This document shows positions 11,846 through 22,352 of a stretch of DNA of 64,000 bases, piece after piece. The translations under genes were made by a program, and so were the position numbers. The stretch is from positions 1,984,001-2,048,000 of the forward strand of contig NC_020185.1 in the NCBI RefSeq assembly GCF_000315915.1, written 5' to 3'. The DNA is from Henningerozyma blattae CBS 6284 (lineage: Eukaryota > Ascomycota > Saccharomycetes > Saccharomycetales > Saccharomycetaceae). Under the pieces are notes generated by a model. It ran no database searches, was not told where the DNA came from, and was given only the letters and a program-made list of their open reading frames with translations. How positions within the stretch are numbered: the first letter of the stretch is position 1; every line of letters begins with the position of its first letter.

Positions 11846-14654
11846 TTAAAAATTACCGCCACCAGACCGAGACATATTACTTGTTGTGCTGCTTCGAAAG
11901 ATTACTGAATTATTCTCTTCATTGTCATTAGTGTCAATTTTGACAATTGGGTGGGTTCCATTTCCAATACTGTTATTGTTCTCATTCGCTGGCAGTTTAC
12001 GTGTCAGTGAATGCTGATAAGTAGATTCTATATCAAATGAAGGCACTTTTGTTTCAAAAACAACATCTTTGCCGTTTGATGCTTCCTCTGATAAACGTAC
12101 CTTATTAAAATGATCCAACAATTCATTATAATGATGTTTACTGTTACTGACTGAGCGTGTTGTGGATTCAGAATTAATACTAGTATGAGAGGAATTTCTA
12201 TATGAGGTAGAATATGTAGGAGAAGATTGGGAAAAGACACCGTTCATGCAACTTAACCTTTTATTTAAAATATCAAATGCTTTAGACTGAGGCAGTACCA
12301 TCAAAATACCATATAAACATTTGCAAAGATATGGATATTTTTGATTCTCTAATAATTGTAATCTCATTCTAGTAAATACAGGAGATTCCAACAATTGAAC
12401 CAAAACATCTAACTGAACAATATCTGTAACAGTTAAATCATAGTTAACAAAGGATTGTAAAACTGAATAGGCTAATTCATAGTTTTCTGAAACTAGACAA
12501 AGAGAAAGGACCGAAATGGGATTATGGCACCACCATTTAAATAGCATATTGAAAAATAATGATTCTTCACCCGTTCTTAATTTATTCCTTAATGGTTTTA
12601 CTTCATTTGCAGTTATTAAGTTAGTGCTTAAAATTTGAATTACCATTTTCACAAATGTTATGTCACTTTCAGTGTCTAAAACCGAAGACACAACCTTGTA
12701 AATTCTTTCAGGGGACAGACTAGCACATACTTGTTTCATGATATAATTACCTCTTTTTTTGAATAATTTTAAATCTCTTTTGAATAAATTTAGAAGATCT
12801 TGAATAAACTTCTTCAAATATGATTCATTGGAGTCGGAACATAATTCATGTAACAAAGTCAGAGCTCGATCAATTAGCCTAGCATCATTATCAGATAGAG
12901 CAGTTAAGAGTGTGAGAAACATGCTCTCATTATGTTCAATCAATTGACTAGGTGATTGGCGATATATTAAAAGTAACCAATCCAAACATGCTATCTTTGC
13001 ATCGACTTTGCCGTCAAAAAACTGTAAAGTCAAACTGTTAACAATAGAGCCGTAAGATATTTTGGTTTCTTTTAAATTATCGTAATCACTGCATAACAAT
13101 CTAAATTTTTTATTAATTGTGTAAGCACTGCCGCTTATTTGTTCATCAGAGTCGCCAATTAGTTTTAATAATAAAGATAAAATATTGGCCAAAAATGGAA
13201 TAAAATCTTGATATGATAAGGATAGTATGGCATCTATCCAGCATAGTGCAACTAGTTGAATCTCAGATTCAGACGAGGCTAAATTATTTATTAGAATTTC
13301 AATAATATCAGGGAAATTCAAATGAATATCTTGTCCCAAAATGTATTCTTCACCATCGCGTATAGGTGTTTCAGTGACAATGTTTGGTTCGCCTTGATAG
13401 CTATCTGATTTTTCACTCATGTCCAAAGGCTCCTCACTCACCTGATTATTGTTTGACATAGTTGGAGTTGATGGATGGGTATGATTACTACCAGTCTCAC
13501 TATTTGAGCTAATAATATTATCATTCGATAATTTCGTAAATGCAAGCATTAAGGACTTTTTTCTTTCAGCAATTAGTGCACCATCTAACTTTCTAGACTG
13601 CGAATCTTGGTGGCTGGTATTATCGTCTGCTTCTTTAGAATTCAAAATGTTCTCCTGAATTAATTGATCTTTTCTAATAGACCTTTTTAATTTATAAATT
13701 CTATTAACCTCTGTTAATAATAAATTTAAAAGTGAATGTGTTACTGTTCTAACATCTTTGTGAGTATCACTTAAAAATGTGAAAAGCCCTCCTAGAAATG
13801 ATGGTAAAAATGATATAAGTTCTAAGCCAGGGGTGTTTAATAACACTCGAAGCCAATCCACTAAAAATACTCTAGTATCAGGATTTATTGCATATATTCT
13901 TTCTGTCAATAATGGAATAAATTTTGGTAAAGAAAATGCCAATTTATCACCTTGCTCATACTGTTCTTGATAAACATTCCCTGTTTGTAAATCAGTCTTT
14001 GTTGACGGTGGAAGAAGTTGTGGGTTATTATTAACGATGCTGATGTAATTTGAAGCCTTTTCTGCTACTATATCTTTTATTAACCTATCCAATAACTCTG
14101 CAGCACCTTTGACAGAACTTTCAGAATCAGCACTTATTCTACAAAGGACATCAAATACCTCATTGAAATATAATAAAATTTCTCCTTTTGCTACTTTTGC
14201 AATATTATAAAGACTTTCACAGGCATAAAACCTTACTTGATCATTTTGATCACCAAAGCATGCCAGTACAGGTGGTAATATGTGGTTGAGGTATCTGCCT
14301 ATATTATTCATTCCCAATGCAATAGAGGTAGCAGCCAAACCAATCAAGCCTGCGTTTCTTGCCATCGGCTGATGTAAAGCATATGCATAATCTCTGCAAA
14401 GTTCATCTATAATCTTATCGACTGGTTCCCAATTATTAGCATTTACATACTGTTTAACCAATTTTTCTAATTCTAGAGCCGTAGCCTTACGTTTTTCATA
14501 TATTTTATCGCCCAAGCCCTTTGTAATTGATTTATCTTTATTTAATTTCTTCCATTTCACGATTCATGCGGAATTATGAACAGAGTTTACTGTTAGTAAT
14601 AAATTAATCAATTATTTTATAAAACTCATTCTTCAGCACAAGTAACATACCCAT
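11846..14654 (-). CDS. VAC14: Vac14 HEAT-repeat scaffold of the Fab1 PI3P 5-kinase complex (predicted spliced)
   Basis: Vac14 scaffolds Fab1 and Fig4 on the vacuole and controls PI(3,5)P2. The frame from 14535 down to 11846 is a HEAT-repeat protein strongly resembling Vac14 (880 residues in S. cerevisiae). Its N-terminal region is KSITKGLGDKIYEKRKA, and the downstream segment DELCRDYAYALHQPMARNAG is highly characteristic. The C-terminus is Ser/Asn-rich and ends in Gly residues. No in-frame ATG precedes this region: an in-frame TGA lies just upstream and the first internal Met is about 65 residues in. I therefore predict a join of 14654-14651 (ATGG) to 14535-11846, giving 897 residues beginning M-D-K-S-I, like the recalled S. 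cerevisiae start M-E-K-S-I. Confidence 0.9.
14536..14650 (-). other. Predicted spliceosomal intron of VAC14 (115 nt)
   Basis: The minus strand reads ATGG then GTATGT at 14650-14645, a perfect 5' splice site. A perfect TACTAAC branch site lies at 14598-14592, and an AAG 3' splice site ends at 14536. Branch-to-acceptor distance is about 56 nt. AAG is a weak acceptor. The CAG directly after the branch site and the AAG 12 nt upstream both lead to early stops, so only the chosen acceptor restores the frame. Confidence 0.72.
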
Positions 14655-15157
14655 TATTTTAGTTTATTATACCAAAACCTGTAATTCTTAATCTGAAAAT
14701 ATATTATCTTTCTATATCTAATTGTATTAATCTTGTTGTTGTTTTTGTTTATTTTTTGATTTGTATGCAGATTACTTAATGCTTATTTTTCTATAAACAA
14801 ATATGAATTATAATTTATGTTATTATCCAAAATAGTCCAGGAGGCGCTACAGATCTTTTACGAAAATAAGCTAAATGAAACAGAAATTAGAAGAATCCCC
14901 AAATAAAGAAAAACACAGAGAAACAACATAGATAAGTAAAATATTGTAACATAATAAATTTCCAGAAGATAAAAAATATCAAGGATAAACAATATCAAGA
15001 GGCATCTTTTCTTTTGGAGGGAGAATACTAAAAAGGCAATAAAAGAGTTACGGTTTTTCAATCTATTTTTTCGTTATTTGCTTTTTTTTTTTAATCTTTT
15101 AAAAAAATTAAATAAAAAATCATTCAAACTATTAAATAAGTCACAATTCACATTGTC
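14655..15157. other. Divergent promoter region between VAC14 and SWC7
   Basis: About 500 bp of AT-rich sequence with T runs. It separates two divergent genes and should hold both promoters. A 67-codon hydrophobic frame at 14858-15061 looks like chance coding of A/T-rich DNA. Confidence 0.5.
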
Positions 15158-15601
15158 ATGGTCCTTCAGTATTCATCAAATGTCATATTATTATTATTGC
15201 AGTTAATATTATATCATCAAGAGAGTCTATCACACCGTAATAAAAAACTGAGGTTACCTAACTTATTAGTTGATCCAATAATTGATGAAGCAATTTTAAA
15301 TGAATTTAAAAATCATACTTTAGTAAAAGTATATGCCCCAGAACTGTGTAAAATCCAATTACGAAGCTTAAGAATGCTAGTCAAAGAAATCTTTTCTGTT
15401 GGTTTTAATATTGAAGAAAATGAAGATAATATCAATGGTAATGTTAAACAAGAAAATGTTTCTTATTCTGATTCTAATCAAAAACAAGACACGATTATTA
15501 ATGTTATCACACTTGCTAATTTCTATTATGATAAAAGAATAACGGAAATTGAAAAACGACTACCAGAAATTCGTGATGAAATGCAAGAGACTCTAAGTTA
15601 A
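15158..15601 (+). CDS. SWC7: SWR1 chromatin-remodelling complex subunit Swc7
   Basis: This small 147-residue protein has a leucine-rich N-terminus (VILLLLQLILYHQ) and a charged C-terminal helix. Size, order and orientation relative to VAC14 fit Swc7 (132 residues, YLR385C), a peripheral subunit of the SWR1 complex that exchanges H2A for H2A.Z. A central acidic Asn-rich segment at about residues 85-105 looks like a lineage-specific loop. Sequence support is moderate and synteny support strong. Confidence 0.8.
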   Translation: MVLQYSSNVILLLLQLILYHQESLSHRNKKLRLPNLLVDPIIDEAILNEFKNHTLVKVYAPELCKIQLRSLRMLVKEIFSVGFNIEENEDNINGNVKQENVSYSDSNQKQDTIINVITLANFYYDKRITEIEKRLPEIRDEMQETLS

Positions 15602-15870
15602 AATTTAAATAACTTCGAAAGTTTTTCATTTGAAAAGTGAAGAAAAAAAAATAAAAATAAAAAGAACAAAAAAGCAGTAGTCTACTAATGAAATGCTTAA
15701 CACTTCTCTATATAAATATGAAAGATCAAAAAAATACATACAGATTATGAACTGTAGCCTATTAAAAAATCCTGTAGGAGAAAGAATGATACCCAAAATG
15801 AAATGAAAAAAAATATCCCCTGATGCCAATAAAAAAATAAAATGTAGTGATTAAACTGTGTCACATTGAG

Positions 15871-16464
15871 CTATGATTCTATCAAACTCAATAAAATTTC
15901 TTTTATTGCATTATCTACCGCTCTCTGTTTTGCAATTGCCGAATTTTCATTCTGATCTTTACTTTCGAGATTGCCATATCCAATCCCACACGATTCGATC
16001 TTCCATTCTTTATTCAGTTGTACTTGTACTCTTGCTTCAGCCAAAACTTGAGTTACAGAAGATGTATTCATTGAAGTGCAACCAAATGAATTGGAATCTG
16101 TTATATGTAATTCTAATATTTTTATAGACCATTTGTCTTTACCAAAAGATTGATTAGCAAATTCAAATAAACATTTAATGGGTACCAGTTTAGCAAGATT
16201 ATGCTTCCCGTAGCTACCACTGGGAAATATTTTATTTACGTAATCGTGTACCTTCCCCTTTAATATTCCTATTCTGACTTCAACATCTGTTACAGGTTCA
16301 GTAGCATCATTATAATTAATATTGGAATTGTTAATGTGAAAATGTATGTCATTGGTCGTATTTGTAACACTACTATTGTTAGTGTCTCCATTTGCAGTGG
16401 AGGTTATTGGCATATAATGTTCATGAGACACAACTTTTTCTAAACCAGTAAAACTAGATATCAT
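15871..16464 (-). CDS. RAD59: Rad52-family recombination protein Rad59
   Basis: This 197-residue protein contains the Rad52/22 strand-annealing fold. The RIGILKGKVHDY segment at about residue 63, the YGKHNLAKLVP segment, and the later VLAEARVQVQL and GIGYGNLE segments all correspond to Rad59. Rad59 cooperates with Rad52 in single-strand annealing and break-induced replication. The first 60 residues are Asn/Thr-rich and unconserved. The chain stops directly after the helix AVDNAIKEILLSL, so it lacks the C-terminal extension of the 238-residue S. cerevisiae protein. TSR1 and RAD59 are adjacent in S. cerevisiae (YDL060W, YDL059C); here three chromosome-XII-type genes lie between them. Confidence 0.88.
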   Translation of the reverse strand: MISSFTGLEKVVSHEHYMPITSTANGDTNNSSVTNTTNDIHFHINNSNINYNDATEPVTDVEVRIGILKGKVHDYVNKIFPSGSYGKHNLAKLVPIKCLFEFANQSFGKDKWSIKILELHITDSNSFGCTSMNTSSVTQVLAEARVQVQLNKEWKIESCGIGYGNLESKDQNENSAIAKQRAVDNAIKEILLSLIES

Positions 16465-17098
16465 GATTGGTTATTATTTTTGTAATTTTAATTTAATTAT
16501 GGTATGAATTAATTAACTGAAGAGTCAATATATGTAATTTTAACATTCTTCTATAAAGAAAAGAAGTGAGTAATGATTAATAAAAAACCAAGTGTAGCTA
16601 TATAGTAAGGTTACCTCGAGAAACTGAAAGGGATCATTCCTAAACCGAATAAGCATCTAGATGATGTCTTAAATAATTAATTGGTTCTAAGCTACGTCAA
16701 GAATTGACTTTAATCTGGGGAACTAAATAGACGCTCAAATGGGTTAAAAAAAAACCACATGCAATTCTTTCCACATCTCAACTGTGGCTTTCGGAAACCC
16801 GTGATTTTTTCCAATTGTAAAAATTCCTGAAGATTGTTTTGTTAGTTCCAGCCGAGTCTTTTAATATGTTTGAGCCGAGATTTTTCTAAAGGTATAGAGA
16901 GACATTTAATTAAAATTAGCGTCAGTAAAGAATGGGAATATTAGTAGGAGTCAATAATTTTTTTATCTTTTTTATATATAAATGTAGCTGTGTCTGGGCC
17001 TGCTAGTTTGGCACATCGGTATATATAATATGTGTTATAAATCTATTTTCATATGTATTAATGTCCTTATGCAAATGCTGTGATAGTGTATATGAATC
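16465..17098. other. Intergenic region between CSR1-like and RAD59 genes
   Basis: About 630 bp. Includes the CSR1-like terminator and the RAD59 promoter, a poly-A run near 16746 and TATA-like stretches. IKI3, SMC6, NAM2, CTF3 and USO1, expected here if all ancestral genes were retained, are absent. No RNA gene is recognised. Confidence 0.5.
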
Positions 17099-20000
17099 TT
17101 AATCAAATTTCAAACTACCATCCATATCATACATGGTACGAGATCTAATGTATGGATCTAATTCTCCGAATACTTTACACAATTTATTGGCGACTTCTTT
17201 CTTCTCCATCGCATATCTTTGAGAAGTTTCATGATCTGGGGATTCGATCCAATTCTTAGTTGCCTCTATGAATTCATTAATGATATCTTTCCTCTTTTGC
17301 TGTAATTCAGCTTTCTTTTTGGTATCTTTCAATTTGATATCTGCACTTGCAGGAACTTGTTTATAATGATCTAGATCAAATTTATTTTTACCACCCAAGT
17401 ACGTAGGTATTACTGAAGGGTCAATATATTGAGAAAGATCTTTGAAATCCTTGGTAAATGAAATCTTTGCTGCTACGTTTGGATCTAGCCATTTTTTAAT
17501 AACGTTCCAAACAGGAGTGAAGATCCATGGGGCCTTGTGAATGAATAAATGACCCAAACATTCGGGATAATGAGCTTCAAAACAAGTGGTAATAAATTTA
17601 ACAGCAAAATAATCCATATTTGATGTTGAAAAGCCTGTCAAATCGAATATAACTGTCGCTGTGTCAACTGGGTCTTTCAAAAATAATCTTGCCAGTTCAA
17701 TAGTCAGTAAACAATATTGTTTAACTTCCAGTTCATTTTGATCACTAGCTTTATGCAATTTTGCTCTTACTAATACAATTGGTCTTCCCTCTTTATCACC
17801 ACCAGCTAAAACTGTAGTTTTCATCAATTCAATATTTTTAATTAAACCCTTTTGGCCCGTAATATATGCATGTCTTTCACCATTTAAAATAACTTTATCT
17901 GGAGTAACTTCATCAGTTGTTCTCCATTTAATTGTCTTTGCTAACATATACATTGATTTATCTAAATCGAATTTTCTTGCTCTAACAAATCTTAAGATTA
18001 AATTATCAGGATTATCTGTTCTAATCATATGCCAGAAATCAATCTTGGAATCCTTTGGATCCAATTCTTTGAATGCAGGATGGATCAATTCATCCACAAT
18101 AGCTGGACCAGTAGGGATTTTAATACCTTTGTACATATTGAGTTTATTGGTGTCCTCTTTATTCTTCTCGGCGCTTAAGTTTTGAGTAGATTTAGATTTG
18201 GATTTAAAAAACGAAGAATGAGATGCGCTATCATTTTTACCAACGCTACCATTGGATTTTATTGTTGCAGTTTGATTTTCTCTTTGCTTCTTTTGGATTA
18301 AAAGATTGACATTATTAATATTTTTCTTTGCTGCAGCAAAATCTTGTTCATTAAGTGAGATAACGCTTGAGACGTTTGATTGAGTTTTATCTAATTTTGC
18401 CACTGGATCATCTGACTTAATGAAAACGTGTTGACTATTAACAGGAATACCCCAAAAATTGAATAAATAACACCAAATTTGTTTCAAGATCATTTCATGA
18501 TGTTTAGTTAATGAATCTACATGTTCTGGTACTTTTTGCACTTTAACTTTAGGTGTTGATATTTTTGCAACCATATTATTATTGGTTGGTCTTTGTTTTA
18601 TTGTGCTTGTATTTGTAAGAGTTTTATTTACTTGTAAGTTATCTGGGGAAGGTTCGTCTGAATCTAAGGAAGATTTGGATTGAGAAGAACTCATTGGGGA
18701 TGCGAATGAATCTACTGATGATAACATCGAATTTTGACCAAAGGCTTCGGCCATGGAACTTTGTCTAGTTCTAATAGTACTTGGAGTGGAATCCTTTCTC
18801 TCTCTTGTAGCACTAGCATTTGAAGAAGTTCTTGGTCTTGTTTGAGTACCATTGGGAGCTGTCAAATAATTTTTGGATCTATTTGTAGTAGAAGTTGTAG
18901 TAGAACTTACTAAATCTCTTCCTCTAGCACCTACAGAGTTGGACATTGGTCTAGTCCTTACTGCAGGAGGATTAGCATATTCTTTTGATCTACTTATACT
19001 TGCATTAGACATATGTCTTGCTCTATTGCCAATTGGAGCAGGAGAATTACTATTTGAATTCTTTGTAGAGGTTATGGAATTTTGGCTTGAAGTTAATTGA
19101 AGATTATCTGAAGATTTTCTTGTTTCTTGGTTTGTTGTTACAATAGAACGATCATTAGTAGTGGCGGTGACAGTGGTGTTAGTACCTGGGAAAGGTGTCA
19201 TAACTGCTAAGTTATCATTACTTAGTAAAGTAGTAGTAGGAATTTCTCCATTGGGTACAGTAATGGGTAATTGAGGAGTGGCTTGATTTGGTATTGATAC
19301 AGGTACTTCAGTTTGTGAAGGAGATGGAGTCTGGAAAGGAGAAGGAGTTTGGAAAGGAGGTTGAGTAGGTAATTGAATGGGCATATTATCATAGCATTCA
19401 TCCACGACAGCATTTGTTGTACTTGCAGTAGCTTTAATTGATGAAGTTTGATTTAATGGAGTTGGTGCCACTACATTTGGAGGTGGGATGTTGTGTTGAG
19501 TCATCATTGGTTGTGGAGGAGTAGTCGCAGGAGGGGTCATGTTTGGAGGAGTCAAATTTTGTTGAAGTAAACTTGGAGGAGGTAAAGTTGGTTGGGAGAT
19601 ATTTAGAGATGAAACACTTGACTGAGGAGGGGCAGGATGTGAGATAGTTGCTTGTTGAGGGGTAAGTGAAGGTTGTTGAGTGGTAAATGAAGGTTGTTGA
19701 GAGGCAATTGTAGTTGCAGACTGTTGAGGTGGGATTGGAGATTGTTGTGGTGGAGCCACAGTTATCACTGGAGCTGTAGGAGGATTATCCAATGGCAATT
19801 GAGAAATATGAGTAGCTTGGAAAGTTGGTACTTGATAAATGGCACCATTTATTATTTGATATATAGTCCCATCAGCTGCTTGATAAAGAGCCCCCATTGT
19901 AGCTTGGTTAAGGATCCCATTCGTTTGAAAAGCAGGTGGTCTTGCTACTGCATAATTTGGAGTGGAAGTAGGTGCTGTTTGATATGAATTGGTTGTGGGT

Positions 20001-20992
20001 ACAGCGGGAGGAACAGTAGTGGCTGCGATGGGTGCTGTAGTGGGGGTTGCGATGGGAGTCACAGCGGAAGCCACTGCGGGAGCCATTGTTGTAGGAGCTA
20101 CAACAGCAGGTGTAGCAACTACTGTAGAAGTTCCATTTGATAGAGTTGAAGGAACTGGTTCAGTAACTTCATGAAATACATCATCGTCATCTTCTTCTTC
20201 AGGTTCTTTTACTTCCAACACTGGAGGAGGAGGAGGAGGGGTTACTCCATTTACTTGTTGTTGCGTATTGGTGATTGGAGCAACCAGTTCAGTTTGAGTA
20301 GTAGAGTTATTTGTAATGTCAGGACTGTTTGGAATGATAAAATGGTTTTGGATCGATTGATCATTCAATTTGAATTTTGAAGGAGTAGAGACTGATTTTG
20401 AAGGAGGTCTATTTCTTAAAGTCTTTTTAATTGGACTATTCAATGGAGTAGAATCCATTGCCAAAGGAGATCTGATGGGCGGCGCATTGTATCTCTTTGG
20501 GTTTGGGGTCTTTGCAGGAGAGTTGTTTGTTGTTGTTGCTTGTTGTTGTTGTTTTGTTGGAGGAAGATCAGCTGCCAGATTCAACAAGTCTGATTCTGAT
20601 TTTGTTCTTATAATTTGATCTTTTTTGAAAGAAGCAGCGGGAGCAGCGGGAGGAGCAGCTGGAGGAGGGCCGTGATGAGTAGGACGACGAGATCTTTGCG
20701 ATGAAGAAAAATCCTTTTTAGGAGAACTCTTTGTTCTTACCTTATCTTTCATTTTGGTAAAAGAGCCCCGTCTTGATAGCGTGTAATCTGACCCGCAAGG
20801 TTTCACGGGTAATCTTGCGAATTGAGCCACTGCATTGTCTGGATCACTATTGCGAGAGGTGGTAGCGGTGATGTTGGCCGAAGTAGAGAATTCGATGGCG
20901 TTTGAATCGGAATCGTTGGAGTCCTGAGGGTAGAGTCTTGCACTGCTGTCTGCTCTATCCCTATGTTTTTTGTATTTCAGGATTGAAGGCAT
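17099..20992 (-). CDS. CSR1: Sec14-like lipid-transfer protein, CSR1-like, with a very long disordered N-terminus
   Basis: The frame is 1297 residues. Roughly residues 830-1297 align with S. cerevisiae Csr1 (Sfh2, 408 residues). The conserved HEMILKQIW start region is present, then a CRAL-TRIO N domain, a CRAL-TRIO lipid-binding domain with VIFDLTGFSTSNMDY near residue 1115 and HKAPWIFTPVWN, and the ending DPYIRSRTMYD. Csr1 is a phosphatidylinositol-transfer protein linked to phospholipid metabolism. The first ~830 residues are low-complexity Ser/Thr/Pro/Gln/Asn-rich with polyproline and poly-Gln tracts, an acidic patch, and SPxK/R-type Ser-Pro sites. No stop or frameshift separates the two parts. 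Promoter and MBP1 lie divergently upstream. A separate start near residue 820 is possible but unproven. Confidence 0.85.
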   Translation of the reverse strand: MPSILKYKKHRDRADSSARLYPQDSNDSDSNAIEFSTSANITATTSRNSDPDNAVAQFARLPVKPCGSDYTLSRRGSFTKMKDKVRTKSSPKKDFSSSQRSRRPTHHGPPPAAPPAAPAASFKKDQIIRTKSESDLLNLAADLPPTKQQQQATTTNNSPAKTPNPKRYNAPPIRSPLAMDSTPLNSPIKKTLRNRPPSKSVSTPSKFKLNDQSIQNHFIIPNSPDITNNSTTQTELVAPITNTQQQVNGVTPPPPPPVLEVKEPEEEDDDDVFHEVTEPVPSTLSNGTSTVVATPAVVAPTTMAPAVASAVTPIATPTTAPIAATTVPPAVPTTNSYQTAPTSTPNYAVARPPAFQTNGILNQATMGALYQAADGTIYQIINGAIYQVPTFQATHISQLPLDNPPTAPVITVAPPQQSPIPPQQSATTIASQQPSFTTQQPSLTPQQATISHPAPPQSSVSSLNISQPTLPPPSLLQQNLTPPNMTPPATTPPQPMMTQHNIPPPNVVAPTPLNQTSSIKATASTTNAVVDECYDNMPIQLPTQPPFQTPSPFQTPSPSQTEVPVSIPNQATPQLPITVPNGEIPTTTLLSNDNLAVMTPFPGTNTTVTATTNDRSIVTTNQETRKSSDNLQLTSSQNSITSTKNSNSNSPAPIGNRARHMSNASISRSKEYANPPAVRTRPMSNSVGARGRDLVSSTTTSTTNRSKNYLTAPNGTQTRPRTSSNASATRERKDSTPSTIRTRQSSMAEAFGQNSMLSSVDSFASPMSSSQSKSSLDSDEPSPDNLQVNKTLTNTSTIKQRPTNNNMVAKISTPKVKVQKVPEHVDSLTKHHEMILKQIWCYLFNFWGIPVNSQHVFIKSDDPVAKLDKTQSNVSSVISLNEQDFAAAKKNINNVNLLIQKKQRENQTATIKSNGSVGKNDSASHSSFFKSKSKSTQNLSAEKNKEDTNKLNMYKGIKIPTGPAIVDELIHPAFKELDPKDSKIDFWHMIRTDNPDNLILRFVRARKFDLDKSMYMLAKTIKWRTTDEVTPDKVILNGERHAYITGQKGLIKNIELMKTTVLAGGDKEGRPIVLVRAKLHKASDQNELEVKQYCLLTIELARLFLKDPVDTATVIFDLTGFSTSNMDYFAVKFITTCFEAHYPECLGHLFIHKAPWIFTPVWNVIKKWLDPNVAAKISFTKDFKDLSQYIDPSVIPTYLGGKNKFDLDHYKQVPASADIKLKDTKKKAELQQKRKDIINEFIEATKNWIESPDHETSQRYAMEKKEVANKLCKVFGELDPYIRSRTMYDMDGSLKFD

Positions 20993-21641
20993 GGGTTGGG
21001 AGGGAGATGGTGTTGCGTTGGGGAGTTAAAAGATTGGGTGATTAATAATGTGTGAATAATAATAATAATATACATATAAGTTTATTCATAATAATCTTTT
21101 AACCAAGTTAAAAGATGAACAAACCAGTATGGAACCTTCCGTCAAAAAGATCTAGGAAAAGTTATAAATTAACAAAAATAAAAAAAATAAAGAGTGATTG
21201 AAAATAGAATAAAAATAGAATTGAAAAAAAGAAACCAAAAAAATGGAAAAAAAATAAATTTTAAAATTTAGAAATTCAATTTGATTGGAAGGGAGAAAAA
21301 AAAAGAACCTATTACAAATATAGGGGAACAGGTAGAATAAAGTATAGATATAGGTGTATGAGAGTATATATATATCTGTCAATCGATCAATCAATCAATG
21401 TATATATAGATAAATGGATTCAGGGTAAAAAAGAATACTCCGTAGAAAGTGTGAAAACCCGCAGGAGGAAAGAAAGTGAGATGGAAAGCAGTAAATGGAA
21501 AACAAACGAATTGAAATTGCAAAATGGAAATTGAAGTGGAAATTGGAGTTGAAATTGAAAATTCGATATTTTGATATTCAAAAGTTGATATGTGAAATGA
21601 TATATTCAAAAAGTGATATTTGATATTCAATAATTAACCTT

Positions 21642-21684
21642 TGCCATTTGCCATTTGCCATTTGCTATTTGCTATTTGCTATTG
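21642..21684. repeat. Heptanucleotide tandem repeat TTTGCCA/TTTGCTA
   Basis: Six or so copies of a 7-bp unit follow one another: TTTGCCA-type copies, then TTTGCTA-type copies. It is upstream of the CSR1-like gene and is probably a slippage-derived minisatellite. Confidence 0.75.
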
Positions 21685-21971
21685 AAAATTTCAACATTGG
21701 AAAATTATCGATTGATTGGGTTTTCAAGTAAAGATTGGACAATGATGATCCGGAGTTTTGCTTTTTAGGGATAAGGACGGAACCAACTTTAACAAGTGAA
21801 ATTTGCCCTTGAAGGCTGATTAATTGACGGGCTGGCGTGGCAGAGTAATCTCGCAGCAGCAATGTTGCTGGAGTATCCGAATCGGGCAGGTTCCGACAGT
21901 GTGCACGGGCAGAGATCCTTCCGTATCGGGCCAAGCAGTGCCGCAAACAGCAAGGGGGTAAACACACCGAC

Positions 21972-21977
21972 ACGCGT
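21972..21977. promoter_or_regulatory. MluI cell-cycle box ACGCGT (candidate MBF site)
   Basis: ACGCGT is the known binding core of the Mbp1-Swi6 factor. It lies in the GC-rich part of the CSR1-MBP1 intergenic region, more than 500 bp before MBP1 and across a gap. A chance match in GC-rich sequence is possible. Confidence 0.3.
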
Positions 21978-22093
21978 GTTCTCTTGTGCACGCACGAATG
22001 CCGCACACACGCTAGTTTCCCTGAACGGGAGACTTAACGAGGCGCGCACCGCACGCGGGAACCGCCGTGCCGTTCAGGAAACTCGCCTACCCT

Positions 22094-22113
22094 NNNNNNN
22101 NNNNNNNNNNNNN
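22094..22113. other. Assembly gap (20 N)
   Basis: A run of exactly 20 N follows a GC-rich stretch and precedes AT-rich sequence. The length looks arbitrary, so true distance across it is unknown. Confidence 0.98.
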
Positions 22114-22238
22114 TTTTTCTTCCAATATAATTAAATTAAGATATTAAATATCTCTAAATTATTTTTATTCTTTCTTTTTTTGGCTTTAAATTGTGTCACG
22201 GTCACAGGGGTCACGCCCGAAATGGAAACGTAATGGAC

Positions 22239-22263
22239 TGTCCGGACATACCCTGTCCGGACA
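22239..22263. promoter_or_regulatory. Two direct copies of the palindrome TGTCCGGACA
   Basis: Perfect 10-bp palindromes occupy 22239-22248 and 22254-22263, spaced 15 bp start to start. CCG/CGG half-sites in inverted arrangement are typical of Zn2Cys6 factors. They lie about 100 bp upstream of the TATA box of MBP1. No specific factor is assigned. Confidence 0.5.
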
Positions 22264-22352
22264 CGAACATGGCGTGGCGCGTCGCGGGGTCTTTCCCCTT
22301 TCGGGCCGACATTCGCCACGGGGCCCAGCACCCCCACAGCGTGCCCGGCGCG

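Noticed and set aside
14536..14560. VAC14 start at a GTG codon (14560)
   Set aside because: Non-ATG initiation is rare in yeast, the extra residues do not match Vac14, and a complete set of splice signals explains the missing ATG better.
16770..16815. TTTCCGAAA on the minus strand as a possible centromere CDEIII; a similar match near 7,540
   Set aside because: No CDEI site and no roughly 80-bp AT-rich CDEII at the right spacing. The synteny is not centromeric.
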